Below, one piece after another: positions 35,289 through 43,144 of a stretch of DNA of 64,000 nucleotides. Position numbers and translations under genes: made by a program. The stretch is taken from NCBI RefSeq assembly GCF_003353065.1, contig NZ_CP027806.1, positions 4,050,501 through 4,114,500 on the forward strand. The letters are read 5' to 3'. The notes below the pieces were generated by a model that was given only the letters and a program-made list of their open reading frames with translations, did not search any database and was not told the DNA's origin. Within the stretch, counting starts at the first letter, position 1. Each line of letters starts with the position of its first letter. Source of the stretch: Cyclonatronum proteinivorum (GTDB lineage Bacteria > Bacteroidota > Rhodothermia > Balneolales > Cyclonatronaceae).

Positions 35289-36998
35289 ATGAGTAATCTT
35301 AAAATTTTGATTCTATTTGTTGCTTTCGGCCTTTTTCTGAAAGCCTGCGACAGCAGCAGTTCAACCTCTCCCATTGATCCGGAAGAGCCAAATATTGTAG
35401 AAGTCGCGGCGGCCAATGAGCAGTTCTCAACACTTGTTTCCGCCCTTCAGGATGCTGACCTTGTCGGTGCACTCGAAGGTGCAGGACCTTTTACCGTATT
35501 TGCGCCAACCAATGATGCATTTGCAGGACTACCCGATGGCACGCTCGAAAGTCTGACATCGGAGCAGCTCACTGATATTCTGACATATCATGTGATTACC
35601 GCTGAAGTACCTTCAACTGCATTGCAGCCAACACAAACCGTAACGGCTTTGAATGATCAGGAGCTGTTCATCACCGCTGAGAATGGAAACGTAACGGTTA
35701 ACGGCAACGCGGGTGTAATCACCGCTGACATTACCGCTTCCAACGGCATAATCCATGCGGTAAATCAGGTATTGCTGCCCGATGCTTTTGGCACCATCGT
35801 TGATAATGCGCAAAAGCGTTACTTCCTGAGCACTCTGGTTTCAGCTGTTGTGGATGCCGGCCTTGCCCCAACACTCTCCGATGCTGAAGCCGAGTTTACC
35901 GTATTCGCACCAACCAATGAAGCATTTGATGCCATTGCAGACGTTCTGCCGACCCTCACACCTGAAGAACTCACCAATGTGCTGCTCTATCACGTACTTG
36001 ACACAAGCGTGCTTTCATCAGATCTGCAGGGTGAGCAGACTGTTCCAACCCTTGCTGGTTCCGACATCACAGTAACCGTCACCGACGGTACCGTGCAGAT
36101 TAATGATGCAGCAACGGTAATCTCAGCTGACAATGTGGGAACAAATGGCGTTATCCACGTTATCGATACAGTCCTGATTCCGGGTGCACAAGACAACACC
36201 ATCCCCGGAATCGCCGCTGGTAATCCTGATTTCTCTACACTGGTAGATGCGCTTGGTCAGGCTGGTTTGATTGACGCACTTTCCGGTGAAGGGCCATTCA
36301 CCGTCTTTGCACCCACAAATGATGCGTTCGAAAGTCTTCCTGAAGGTACGCTTGAAAGCCTGACTCTTGATCAGCTCACCGGTATTCTGACCTATCACGC
36401 AATTGCAGCAGCCGTCGCTTCAGGAGATCTTGAGCCTGAGCAAACCGTTGCAACCCTGGGTGGCGAGCCGATTTTCATCACTTTTGACGGCACCAATGTT
36501 ACCGTGAATGGTACGGCAACCGTAACCATTGCTGATATCGAAGCTTCAAACGGCTTTATTCATGCCATTGACGGTGTGTTACTCCCCGACATATTTGGGA
36601 GCGTGGTTGATAATGCCATCAAGCGTTACTACCTGTCTACCCTTGTGGGTGCCGTAATTGACGCTGATCTTGTGACCGCCTTGAGCGACGAAGATGCGAA
36701 CTTTACGGTATTCGCACCAACAAATGACGCTTTTGACGCAATCGCTGATATCCTGCCAACCCTTACCCCTGAGCAGGTAACCGAAGTACTCCTCTATCAC
36801 GTACTGGACACCCGCGTACTCTCCGGCGATATCACCGGCGAAGCAGAAGTGCCGACCCTCAATGGCCAGAGTGTAACTGTGAATGTAGTGAACGGCAATG
36901 TCGTCATTAACGAAGACGCAACCGTTACAGAAGCCGACGTTGACGGTACCAACGGCGTAATTCACGTTATCGATGCAGTGTTGATTCCGGAGCTGTAA
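35289..36998 (+). CDS. Fasciclin lipoprotein with four FAS1 domains
   Basis: A 569-residue surface lipoprotein. The signal ends in FLFLKAC-like lipobox LKAC (Cys20). Four FAS1 domains follow, at about 35-165, 170-295, 305-440 and 445-569, each with GPFTVFAPTNDAF- or FTVFAPTN-type H1 and NGxIHxID/VLLP-type H2 motifs. Domains 1 and 3 resemble each other (GTLESLTxxQLTxILTYH) and so do 2 and 4 (KRYxLSTLVxAVxDA, ADxLPTLTPE), so a two-domain block was duplicated. FAS1 proteins act in adhesion and matrix binding. It is followed by a terminator; a single-domain relative lies downstream. Confidence 0.93.
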   Translation: MSNLKILILFVAFGLFLKACDSSSSTSPIDPEEPNIVEVAAANEQFSTLVSALQDADLVGALEGAGPFTVFAPTNDAFAGLPDGTLESLTSEQLTDILTYHVITAEVPSTALQPTQTVTALNDQELFITAENGNVTVNGNAGVITADITASNGIIHAVNQVLLPDAFGTIVDNAQKRYFLSTLVSAVVDAGLAPTLSDAEAEFTVFAPTNEAFDAIADVLPTLTPEELTNVLLYHVLDTSVLSSDLQGEQTVPTLAGSDITVTVTDGTVQINDAATVISADNVGTNGVIHVIDTVLIPGAQDNTIPGIAAGNPDFSTLVDALGQAGLIDALSGEGPFTVFAPTNDAFESLPEGTLESLTLDQLTGILTYHAIAAAVASGDLEPEQTVATLGGEPIFITFDGTNVTVNGTATVTIADIEASNGFIHAIDGVLLPDIFGSVVDNAIKRYYLSTLVGAVIDADLVTALSDEDANFTVFAPTNDAFDAIADILPTLTPEQVTEVLLYHVLDTRVLSGDITGEAEVPTLNGQSVTVNVVNGNVVINEDATVTEADVDGTNGVIHVIDAVLIPEL

Positions 36999-37017
36999 GC
37001 ATCCAACCTTTTTGACC

Positions 37018-37057
37018 TGAAAGGGCATCTCTTTTTTTAAAAGGGGTGCCTTTTTTT
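37018..37057 (+). terminator. Terminator after the four-domain fasciclin gene
   Basis: An imperfect stem AAAGGGCATCTC/GGGGTGCCTTT is followed by a T-run; its wording resembles the terminator after the second fasciclin gene. Confidence 0.6.
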
Positions 37058-37395
37058 ATTTGGGAAAATCACCATGCACAGCACCGGATTCAGTGCCGGC
37101 TCCGGAAATCCCGATTGATGTTGTGTTCCTTACTCTTTGAGCGATGCGTGCAGCGTGAGGCGTGAGATGTTTAGCCCGCTGCGTTTTCATCGCCGGGCAC
37201 ATATGCATACATGATTTAAACCCATACCCCGAAAATCATCACTCAATAATCCGCTGATCAGAAAAGCTGTACGCTGCGCGAATCGTTACCTGGTCATGAA
37301 AATTCAGGAAAGCAGGAACTTAATGCGCGTGTAGTGACATTCTAAACACACACTAACTTTGAAGTTTAACTACAACCACCAAAATATTCATCATA
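37058..37395. other. Intergenic region between the fasciclin genes, with possible -7 element
   Basis: No gene is visible. TAACTTTG at 37354-37361 matches the TAnnTTTG -7 consensus 34 nt before the start of the second fasciclin gene, but no -33 TTG is at the right distance. Confidence 0.35.
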
Positions 37396-37908
37396 ATGAG
37401 CAAAATTAAAATTCTGATTCTTGTAATCGCTTTCGGCCTGTTTCTAAAAGCGTGTGGAGCTGATGATCAAACCCCCGCCGCTGATACCACAGCCGATGCC
37501 GTAGAGCCATCCATCGTTGAGATTGCTGTGGCCAATGAGGAGTTCTCTACACTTGTTTCAGCACTTCAGAGCGCTGAGCTTGTAGCTGCCCTTGAAGGCG
37601 AAGGTCCTTTCACCGTATTTGCACCCACCAATGATGCTTTCGCGGCCATCGCTGAGGTCGTGGAAACCCTCACACCTGAGCAGCTTACCAACGTGCTCCT
37701 CTACCACGTACTTGATACCCGTGTCCTTTCCGGGGACATCACCGACGGTATTGAAGTCCCAACCCTGCTCGAAGGTCAGAACTTAACTGTCAATGTGGTA
37801 GACGGCAATGTCGTTATTAACGGCAACGCTACCGTTATCGCCGCCGATGTAGAAGGCAGAAATGGTGTAATCCATGTGATAGACGCAGTTCTCGTTCCGG
37901 AACTCTAA
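37396..37908 (+). CDS. Single-domain fasciclin (FAS1) lipoprotein
   Basis: A 170-residue lipoprotein with one FAS1 domain (about 40-170). The leader KILILVIAFGLFLKAC is nearly the same as in the four-domain protein, and the domain is closest to that protein's fourth domain (AIAEVVETLTPEQ, YHVLDTRVLSGDIT, NGVIHVIDAVLVPEL). The gene therefore looks like a partial duplication of its neighbour, or the unit from which the larger gene grew. It has its own upstream region and terminator (37931-37966), so it is probably transcribed separately. Probable role: surface adhesion. Confidence 0.9.
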   Translation: MSKIKILILVIAFGLFLKACGADDQTPAADTTADAVEPSIVEIAVANEEFSTLVSALQSAELVAALEGEGPFTVFAPTNDAFAAIAEVVETLTPEQLTNVLLYHVLDTRVLSGDITDGIEVPTLLEGQNLTVNVVDGNVVINGNATVIAADVEGRNGVIHVIDAVLVPEL

Positions 37909-37930
37909 GCACTATTTTCAAAAACCCTTA

Positions 37931-37966
37931 AAGGGCGCTTCTTCTTGTAAGAAGTGCCCTTTTTTA
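37931..37966 (+). terminator. Terminator after the single-domain fasciclin gene
   Basis: AAAGGGCGCTTCTT/AAGAAGTGCCCTTTT stem with one G-T pair and a T tail, starting 22 nt past the stop. Confidence 0.85.
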
Positions 37967-38530
37967 TTTTTGGGGAAACTTAGAAAGTGAAGCGTTCAAA
38001 GTTTTAGGTTACAGGCTGTTAATGCCTAAATGCCGTCAAATAAATTAGTATCTGAAATAAACAGCTACTCACTTTCCACTCTTCACTCTTCACTCTTCAC
38101 TCTTTACTCTTCACTCTTTACTCTGCACTCTGTACTCTGCACTCCAAAGCAAGAACTTACGAAACGATTTGGGATGCAGGAAGTCACACAGATGACTTTC
38201 ATGTTATCGCTGTTCCCTCAAAAAAATGACGGTATGCTGATTGGTTTAGCCGCTTGTTGCCGGTTCGAAAAGTTGTGGCAGGCGGAAAAAAACGGCTTGA
38301 TAATTTATAATTATAATATCTATATTTGATTATAGATACCATTCAATATACCCTGAACTGTGTGAGTTTTTTTCCTCTGTGACGGCCCTGAAGTATCACC
38401 GATTTTTATATCTACCCTGCCGCAGCAGATAACGTCAGCGCGATGACGGCTTACGGTTTGCCTTCTGAAAACAGCAGGTGCTAACAGGCTGCGGACGGGT
38501 CACTTTTTCCCACATCAATTCATCTTTCTC
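37967..38530. other. Intergenic region, holds the heptamer repeat
   Basis: No credible gene lies here; a 99-codon plus-strand frame (38030-38329) is built over a simple repeat. Apart from the heptamer array (38071-38145), the region is AT-rich and featureless. Confidence 0.5.
38071..38145. repeat. Heptanucleotide tandem repeat, ~10 copies
   Basis: About ten near-identical copies of the 7-mer ACTCTTC (variants ACTCTTT, ACTCTGC, ACTCTGT, ACTTTCC) lie head to tail. Such strings change length by slippage. It sits between genes, about 385 nt upstream of the CoA-transferase gene. Confidence 0.85.
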
Positions 38531-39814
38531 ATGAAAATTGTTCAAAACCCGCTTGAGGCGGTTGCCGGCATCAAATCGAATGACCGGGTCTTTATACAGG
38601 CGGCAGTTGCTGCACCGCAGCACCTTGTAAACGCCATGTCAGCGCGGGCATCCGAGCTGCGCAATGTTGAAATCATCAGCCTGCATACCGACGGCGAAGC
38701 ACCTTACGCGGCGCCTGAAATGGCTGACAGCTTTCATATCAATGCGCTTTTTGTCGGCGGAAACGTACGCCGTGCGATCCGCGAAGGCCGCGGCGATTAT
38801 ATTCCGGTCTTCCTGAGCGAAATCCCGGGATTGTTCACCAAAAACATTCTCCCGCTTGATGTTGCCCTGATTCAGGTTTCCCCGCCGGACAAGCACGGCT
38901 ACTGTTCGCTCGGCACTTCGGTAGATGTCACCCCGGCAGCCGTTCAAAGTGCGAAGCTCATCATCGCGCAGATTAACCCCAAAATGCCGCGCACGCACGG
39001 CGACGGTCTCATCCATAAATCGGCGATTCACTACGCCATCGAGGTTGACGAGTATCTCATCAGTCACGAACCGGGCGTACCCAACGATCAGGAAGCAAAA
39101 ATCGGTCAGTATGTCGCTGATCTTGTAGAAGACGGCGCAACGCTGCAAATGGGCATAGGCGCAATCCCAAATGCGGTACTTGCTGCACTGACCAATCATA
39201 AAAATCTGGGCATTCACACCGAGATGTTTTCTGATGGCGTGATTCCGCTGGTAGAAAGCGGCGTAATCGACAACAGCAAAAAGCGTGTACACCCCGGCAA
39301 GATTGTGAGCGGCTTTGTGATGGGTACCCAAAAACTCTACGATTTTATTGATGACAACCCGCTTGTGGCCATGCTCAACATCGCCTATGTGAATGATACC
39401 GGCGTAATCCGGAAGAACCCGAAGGTCACGGCCATCAACAGCGCCATCGAAATTGACCTAACCGGTCAGGTTTGTGCCGATTCAATCGGTATGTATCAGT
39501 ACAGCGGTGTGGGCGGACAGATGGATTTCATCCGCGGGGCTTCAAAATCCGAAGGCGGGAAACCGATTATTGCACTGCCGTCGGTCACAGCAAAAGGCAT
39601 TAGCAGAATCACCCCGTTTCTGAAGCAAGGTGCCGGTGTCGTTACCACCCGTGCGCACGTGCACTACGTGGTGACCGAGTTTGGCGTTGCTTATCTCTAC
39701 GGCAAAAACATGCGTCAGCGGGCACAGGCGCTGATCAGTATCGCCCACCCGGATCACCGTGAAGCGCTCGAGCAGGCAGCCTCCGAACGGTTTAACACGC
39801 TGATTACGGTGTGA
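38531..39814 (+). CDS. Acetyl-CoA hydrolase/CoA-transferase family protein
   Basis: A 427-residue enzyme of the acetyl-CoA hydrolase/4-hydroxybutyrate CoA-transferase family, which moves CoA between acetyl-CoA and short organic acids. The active-site Glu231 lies in GIHTEMFSDG, after QMGIGAIPNAV; VGGQMDFIRGA and the C-terminal VVTEFGVAYLYGK are also typical. The N-terminal half carries VSPPDKHGYCSLG. Length is normal. The substrate acid cannot be told; butyrate, 4-hydroxybutyrate and succinate are options. It is followed by a small basic-protein gene 22 nt downstream and then by a terminator. Confidence 0.9.
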   Translation: MKIVQNPLEAVAGIKSNDRVFIQAAVAAPQHLVNAMSARASELRNVEIISLHTDGEAPYAAPEMADSFHINALFVGGNVRRAIREGRGDYIPVFLSEIPGLFTKNILPLDVALIQVSPPDKHGYCSLGTSVDVTPAAVQSAKLIIAQINPKMPRTHGDGLIHKSAIHYAIEVDEYLISHEPGVPNDQEAKIGQYVADLVEDGATLQMGIGAIPNAVLAALTNHKNLGIHTEMFSDGVIPLVESGVIDNSKKRVHPGKIVSGFVMGTQKLYDFIDDNPLVAMLNIAYVNDTGVIRKNPKVTAINSAIEIDLTGQVCADSIGMYQYSGVGGQMDFIRGASKSEGGKPIIALPSVTAKGISRITPFLKQGAGVVTTRAHVHYVVTEFGVAYLYGKNMRQRAQALISIAHPDHREALEQAASERFNTLITV

Positions 39815-39836
39815 GGGTTCTTATCCAGCAAATAAA

Positions 39837-40007
39837 ATGGCTATCGTTAAGGAACCAAAAGGCGTCGATTTTACCGTAAAATCCAAACCCTGGACAACGG
39901 AAGAGCTTCGGGATTTTAGCAAACTGATTAAATCGAAAAAAGCAAAACTTGACCCGAAAGTCAAAAAGCAGATTCGAAAACGGTTCAAAAGAAATACGGT
40001 TTCTTAG
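39837..40007 (+). CDS. Small basic protein, 56 residues
   Basis: A 56-codon frame between the CoA-transferase and a terminator, starting MAIVKEPKGVDFTVKSKPW and ending KKQIRKRFKRNTVS. About a third of the residues are Lys or Arg, concentrated in the C-terminal half, suggesting nucleic-acid binding. The ATG is 22 nt after the upstream stop, the reading frame ends 47 nt before a strong hairpin, and the residue make-up looks protein-like. No family was recognised. Confidence 0.6.
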   Translation: MAIVKEPKGVDFTVKSKPWTTEELRDFSKLIKSKKAKLDPKVKKQIRKRFKRNTVS

Positions 40008-40053
40008 TTCTGCCAGCCTGCCGGATGCCAAGGGCAACAGCAAGAATTTACTA

Positions 40054-40091
40054 CAGGCCTGAATCCAAGTGGTTCAGGCCTGATTTTTTTC
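40054..40091 (+). terminator. Terminator
   Basis: CAGGCCTGAA/TTCAGGCCTG perfect 10-bp stem with a T-run; it ends the CoA-transferase/small-protein unit. The convergent Nramp-like gene ends 25 nt further on. Confidence 0.9.
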
Positions 40092-40115
40092 ATAGAAGCA
40101 CATAAGCAAATTTAC

Positions 40116-41381
40116 TCAGCTAAAAAACCGCCAGTAAAACCAAATCAGCGTAAAAACAACCAAAAACGCGAGACAGCAAAGACTAAAGATGCGGTACCCT
40201 CGCGATGGCTGCGCCTCAGGCGGTACCTGATCGCCGGTAATCAGGCGGTAGTTGAACCAGGCCAGGACCGGAGCTGCAATAAAGGAAAGGCTTGCAGCGA
40301 AATCCACCAGCAGCGTAAAGGCATCAGCGGTGAAATACAGTACCCCAAGGGCGGCAAGCGGCACCACAAGCAGCCCGATACGGTACACCTTCAGCCGCAT
40401 GGCCGACTCCCCGCCCTCCGCGGAAACCTCGGCCCAAAGCTCAGAGAGTACCCGCGGATAGGCGTCAGTAACGGCAAGGGTTGTACTCAGCATGGTGACA
40501 AAAGCGGCTACCGATATGAGCGGGGCGCTCCAGCTGCCCAGGGTTTGGCTGTAAAGGTCAACAATCTGTGCCGAGAATGCGACGCTGCCGGCCGCGAAAG
40601 GAACCCCGCTTCCAAACATTACCAGCGTCCCCAGCAGGAAAAACAGCAGACCAATCAGGGCCGCAGCGCCATAGCCAATGTCGAAATCATAGCGCGCTTC
40701 CCGAACCGTTGGCCTGTTTCCGGTCTGTTTGCTGCGCTCGCCTGTCCAGATGGAGTGCCATACCGCCGCATCAAGCGGAATCGGCATCCATCCCATAAAT
40801 GCAATGATAAACGCTATGCCCGCGGCATTCCAGTAAGAAGGCGACTCCGTTCTTGCAGCTTCCGTCCCCGCACCGGCCCCAAATGCAATCAGCACGGCGG
40901 CAAGGGTCAGCAAGGTGAGCAGGGTGATGATGACCTTCATGGATGTATCAAGGCCGGGGTATCGGCCAAACCAGAGCAGAAGAGCGCAGATCCCGAAGAT
41001 TAGGGCACTCCAGCCAAAGTTAGTCCAGCCCATCGCAAACAGCTGTTCCGCAAGTCCGGCAGTTACGATGGTTACCGCCGCCGTAATAATGAACATGGTA
41101 CCGGCTGTCATCCCCACATAAATCCAAAATGCAACAGCGCTCATGCGCCGGTAGCCGGATATCAGGTGCGACCCGGTAGCCGCAGCGAAACGGGGGCCGA
41201 ATTCCAAAAAAGGGTATTTGCTAATGACAGCAAGCAGCAGCACCCAAAGGATGGCAAATCCGTAATCGGCACCCGCGCGGGTTGCCTGAACCAAATGCGA
41301 AACCCCGACAGCTGCACCGGCCATCAGCAGGCCGGGACCAACAGCAAGCAGCACCCGGCGAAGTGTTTCAGATTCTTTCAA
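40116..41381 (-). CDS. Nramp-related transporter lacking the DPGN motif
   Basis: A 421-residue inner-membrane protein with about 11 hydrophobic helices in the Nramp/LeuT-like layout. Helix 1 reads VGPGLLMAGAAVGVSHLVQ, so the metal-binding DPGN of true Nramp proteins is replaced by a GVSH-type sequence. Helix 6 region AFMGWMPIPLDAAVW has Met-Pro-Ile-Pro where true transporters have a Met-x-His or related metal site. It therefore belongs to Nramp-related proteins with altered substrate, perhaps not Mn or Fe. TTG at 41381 is the only start in frame before a stop. No metal-responsive operator was recognised. Confidence 0.82.
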   Translation of the reverse strand: MKESETLRRVLLAVGPGLLMAGAAVGVSHLVQATRAGADYGFAILWVLLLAVISKYPFLEFGPRFAAATGSHLISGYRRMSAVAFWIYVGMTAGTMFIITAAVTIVTAGLAEQLFAMGWTNFGWSALIFGICALLLWFGRYPGLDTSMKVIITLLTLLTLAAVLIAFGAGAGTEAARTESPSYWNAAGIAFIIAFMGWMPIPLDAAVWHSIWTGERSKQTGNRPTVREARYDFDIGYGAAALIGLLFFLLGTLVMFGSGVPFAAGSVAFSAQIVDLYSQTLGSWSAPLISVAAFVTMLSTTLAVTDAYPRVLSELWAEVSAEGGESAMRLKVYRIGLLVVPLAALGVLYFTADAFTLLVDFAASLSFIAAPVLAWFNYRLITGDQVPPEAQPSRGYRIFSLCCLAFLVVFTLIWFYWRFFS

Positions 41382-41558
41382 AGCCTCATTTTTTTATTGG
41401 TTGCGATTCATGTATCATAACGATCCTGTGTATATCCCTCCGGATAGCATGGTCACGCCATTTTATAAATTAATGAAGCAATAAAAGCGATATTTTGATT
41501 GTTTGAAACCTGTTTCTGCAAAAAAAATCTGCGCTGATTATTTACCTCACCTCTCTAT

Positions 41559-42095
41559 ATGAAAACTATTGTACTATTTGCTGTTAGCCTGTTGCTTGTA
41601 ACTATTGCCCTTCCCGATGTAAAGGCACAATCCCTCCCTGAACCGCGCCAAAGTCCGATCGGCCTCAGCCGAACCATGCTGGGCGACACTTATGTGAAGG
41701 TCATCTACGGACGCCCCTATGTAAGGGAACGTCAGATATTCGGATCCCTCGTGCCGTTTGGTGAAGTCTGGCGGACCGGAGCCAATGAATCGACTGAAAT
41801 TACGCTCACTGGTGATGTTTACTTCGACAGCATGCCGCTCCCGGCTGGTACCTATTCCATGTTTACCATACCCGGCCCTGATGAGTGGGTTGTCATCCTA
41901 AATAAACAGCTTGGACTGTGGGGATCATACGCCTACAATGCGAGCTACGATGTGCTGAGAACAAGGGTGCCGGTAAACCAAAATGATGAGAAATCTGAAA
42001 TCTTCACCATCTCACTCGATAATAAAAATGATGAGACGGCCATGCTAATTTTCCAATGGGATACCACACGTGTTGAGCTTCCGATCCGGAAATAA
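41559..42095 (+). CDS. Secreted DUF2911 protein
   Basis: A 178-residue exported protein: signal peptide (about 1-23, ending VKAQ) then a DUF2911 domain with the usual markers, VIYGRPYVRERQIFGSLVP, GEVWRTGANESTEI, LPAGTYSMFTIPG, WVVILNK and LGLWGSYAYN. The family is common in Bacteroidota and has no known function; it is predicted to be a periplasmic beta-rich protein. It overlaps no gene and is 13 nt before the DUF2059-like gene, so they are probably co-transcribed. Confidence 0.9.
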   Translation: MKTIVLFAVSLLLVTIALPDVKAQSLPEPRQSPIGLSRTMLGDTYVKVIYGRPYVRERQIFGSLVPFGEVWRTGANESTEITLTGDVYFDSMPLPAGTYSMFTIPGPDEWVVILNKQLGLWGSYAYNASYDVLRTRVPVNQNDEKSEIFTISLDNKNDETAMLIFQWDTTRVELPIRK

Positions 42096-42108
42096 AATAA
42101 CGGGCCGC

Positions 42109-43005
42109 ATGACCGAAGCCTTTCGGAACAACTTAAGCCCGGGTCTTCAAACAAAACGATTCAATCCGGGTCGTCTATGGATTTGGGCACTAATGCTCCT
42201 CAGCTTTTCTCTCATCCGCCCGCAAACTGCAGACGCACAGGACAGCCCTGCGGATGCGGACGCTGACGCGCTGCATTACCGCATCATGGAAGCTTCAGGT
42301 TTTGACCATGCCCTTACTGACGTTTGGCTAAGTATGGAGCAAACCATCACCGAAACCAACGTAGATCCCGAGCAGCGTACCATGCTCCATCGCTGGCTTT
42401 CGGCAGCTTTCAATGATGAAGTATTGAAGCAGGATTTTAGCACCCTTCTCCGGCAAAATCTCGATGTGGATCAGGCTGCAGCCGTGATTCGCTTCTTAGA
42501 GTCTCCCAGCGGCAGCGCTATTCTTGAGACCGAAGAACAGCAGGTGAATGCTACCGATGATGAGCTTCTCGACTTTTCCGAAAGCTTCAATCCGCGCAGC
42601 AGCCGCAATGCAGCCCGCGTACGCCTTGTTGAAGATATCGCCGAAGGTACCCGCACTTTTGAAAACACGGTTCTGATCCTGCACAGCATATATGCCAACG
42701 TCATGCGCGCGGTTCAGGCCGTTAACGTTGCAGAAGACCGCAGAATGGGTGAAGAAGATTTTCAGTACACCTCAGCGCTCATCCGAACACAGATTGAAAA
42801 TCAAATGCGCGATTATGTGCGTCTCAATATGTTGTTCACCTACCGTGATACAGAAATTAGCGATCTCGAAAATTATGCAGCTCACCTTAACAGTCCTGCG
42901 GGACTTTGGTACACCGAGACCCTTCACAACATTCTTTCTGAAGTACTCGTTAATGCTGAGAACCGCCTCACAGCGGTCATGAATACCTCACACAAGACTG
43001 ATTGA
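42109..43005 (+). CDS. Secreted DUF2059-like protein (paralog of 28773-29711)
   Basis: A 298-residue exported protein. ATG at 42109 leads to a delayed hydrophobic segment (about 24-42) ending ADAQ, a plausible signal peptide; the upstream TTG at 42070 would overlap DUF2911. The mature part is helical with two DUF2059-type patterns: RFLESPSGSAILETEEQ (about 139-155) and LNSPAGLWYTETLHN (about 262-277). The second also occurs in 28773-29711, so the two are related. Function unknown. It is second in a pair with DUF2911 and is followed by a strong terminator. Confidence 0.7.
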   Translation: MTEAFRNNLSPGLQTKRFNPGRLWIWALMLLSFSLIRPQTADAQDSPADADADALHYRIMEASGFDHALTDVWLSMEQTITETNVDPEQRTMLHRWLSAAFNDEVLKQDFSTLLRQNLDVDQAAAVIRFLESPSGSAILETEEQQVNATDDELLDFSESFNPRSSRNAARVRLVEDIAEGTRTFENTVLILHSIYANVMRAVQAVNVAEDRRMGEEDFQYTSALIRTQIENQMRDYVRLNMLFTYRDTEISDLENYAAHLNSPAGLWYTETLHNILSEVLVNAENRLTAVMNTSHKTD

Positions 43006-43081
43006 TTAAAGCTGAACTCACCTCCGCAGGCCGGCTTCATTAACTGTGATTTATTTTATTGATGAACAACCTGCCCCATCA

Positions 43082-43127
43082 TAAAAAAAGCCTTCCTGAC
43101 CACATGCATCAGGAAGGCTTTTTTTAT
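43082..43127. terminator. Strong bidirectional terminator
   Basis: AAAGCCTTCCTGA/TCAGGAAGGCTTT perfect stem flanked by A- and T-runs; it ends the DUF2911 pair and the convergent helicase gene. Confidence 0.93.
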
Positions 43128-43144
43128 GATGGTACTTATGAAAC

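Noticed and set aside
38030-38329. 99-codon ORF over the heptamer repeat
   Set aside because: The protein is a Leu/Ser/Thr repeat arising from the 7-mer string, not a real gene.
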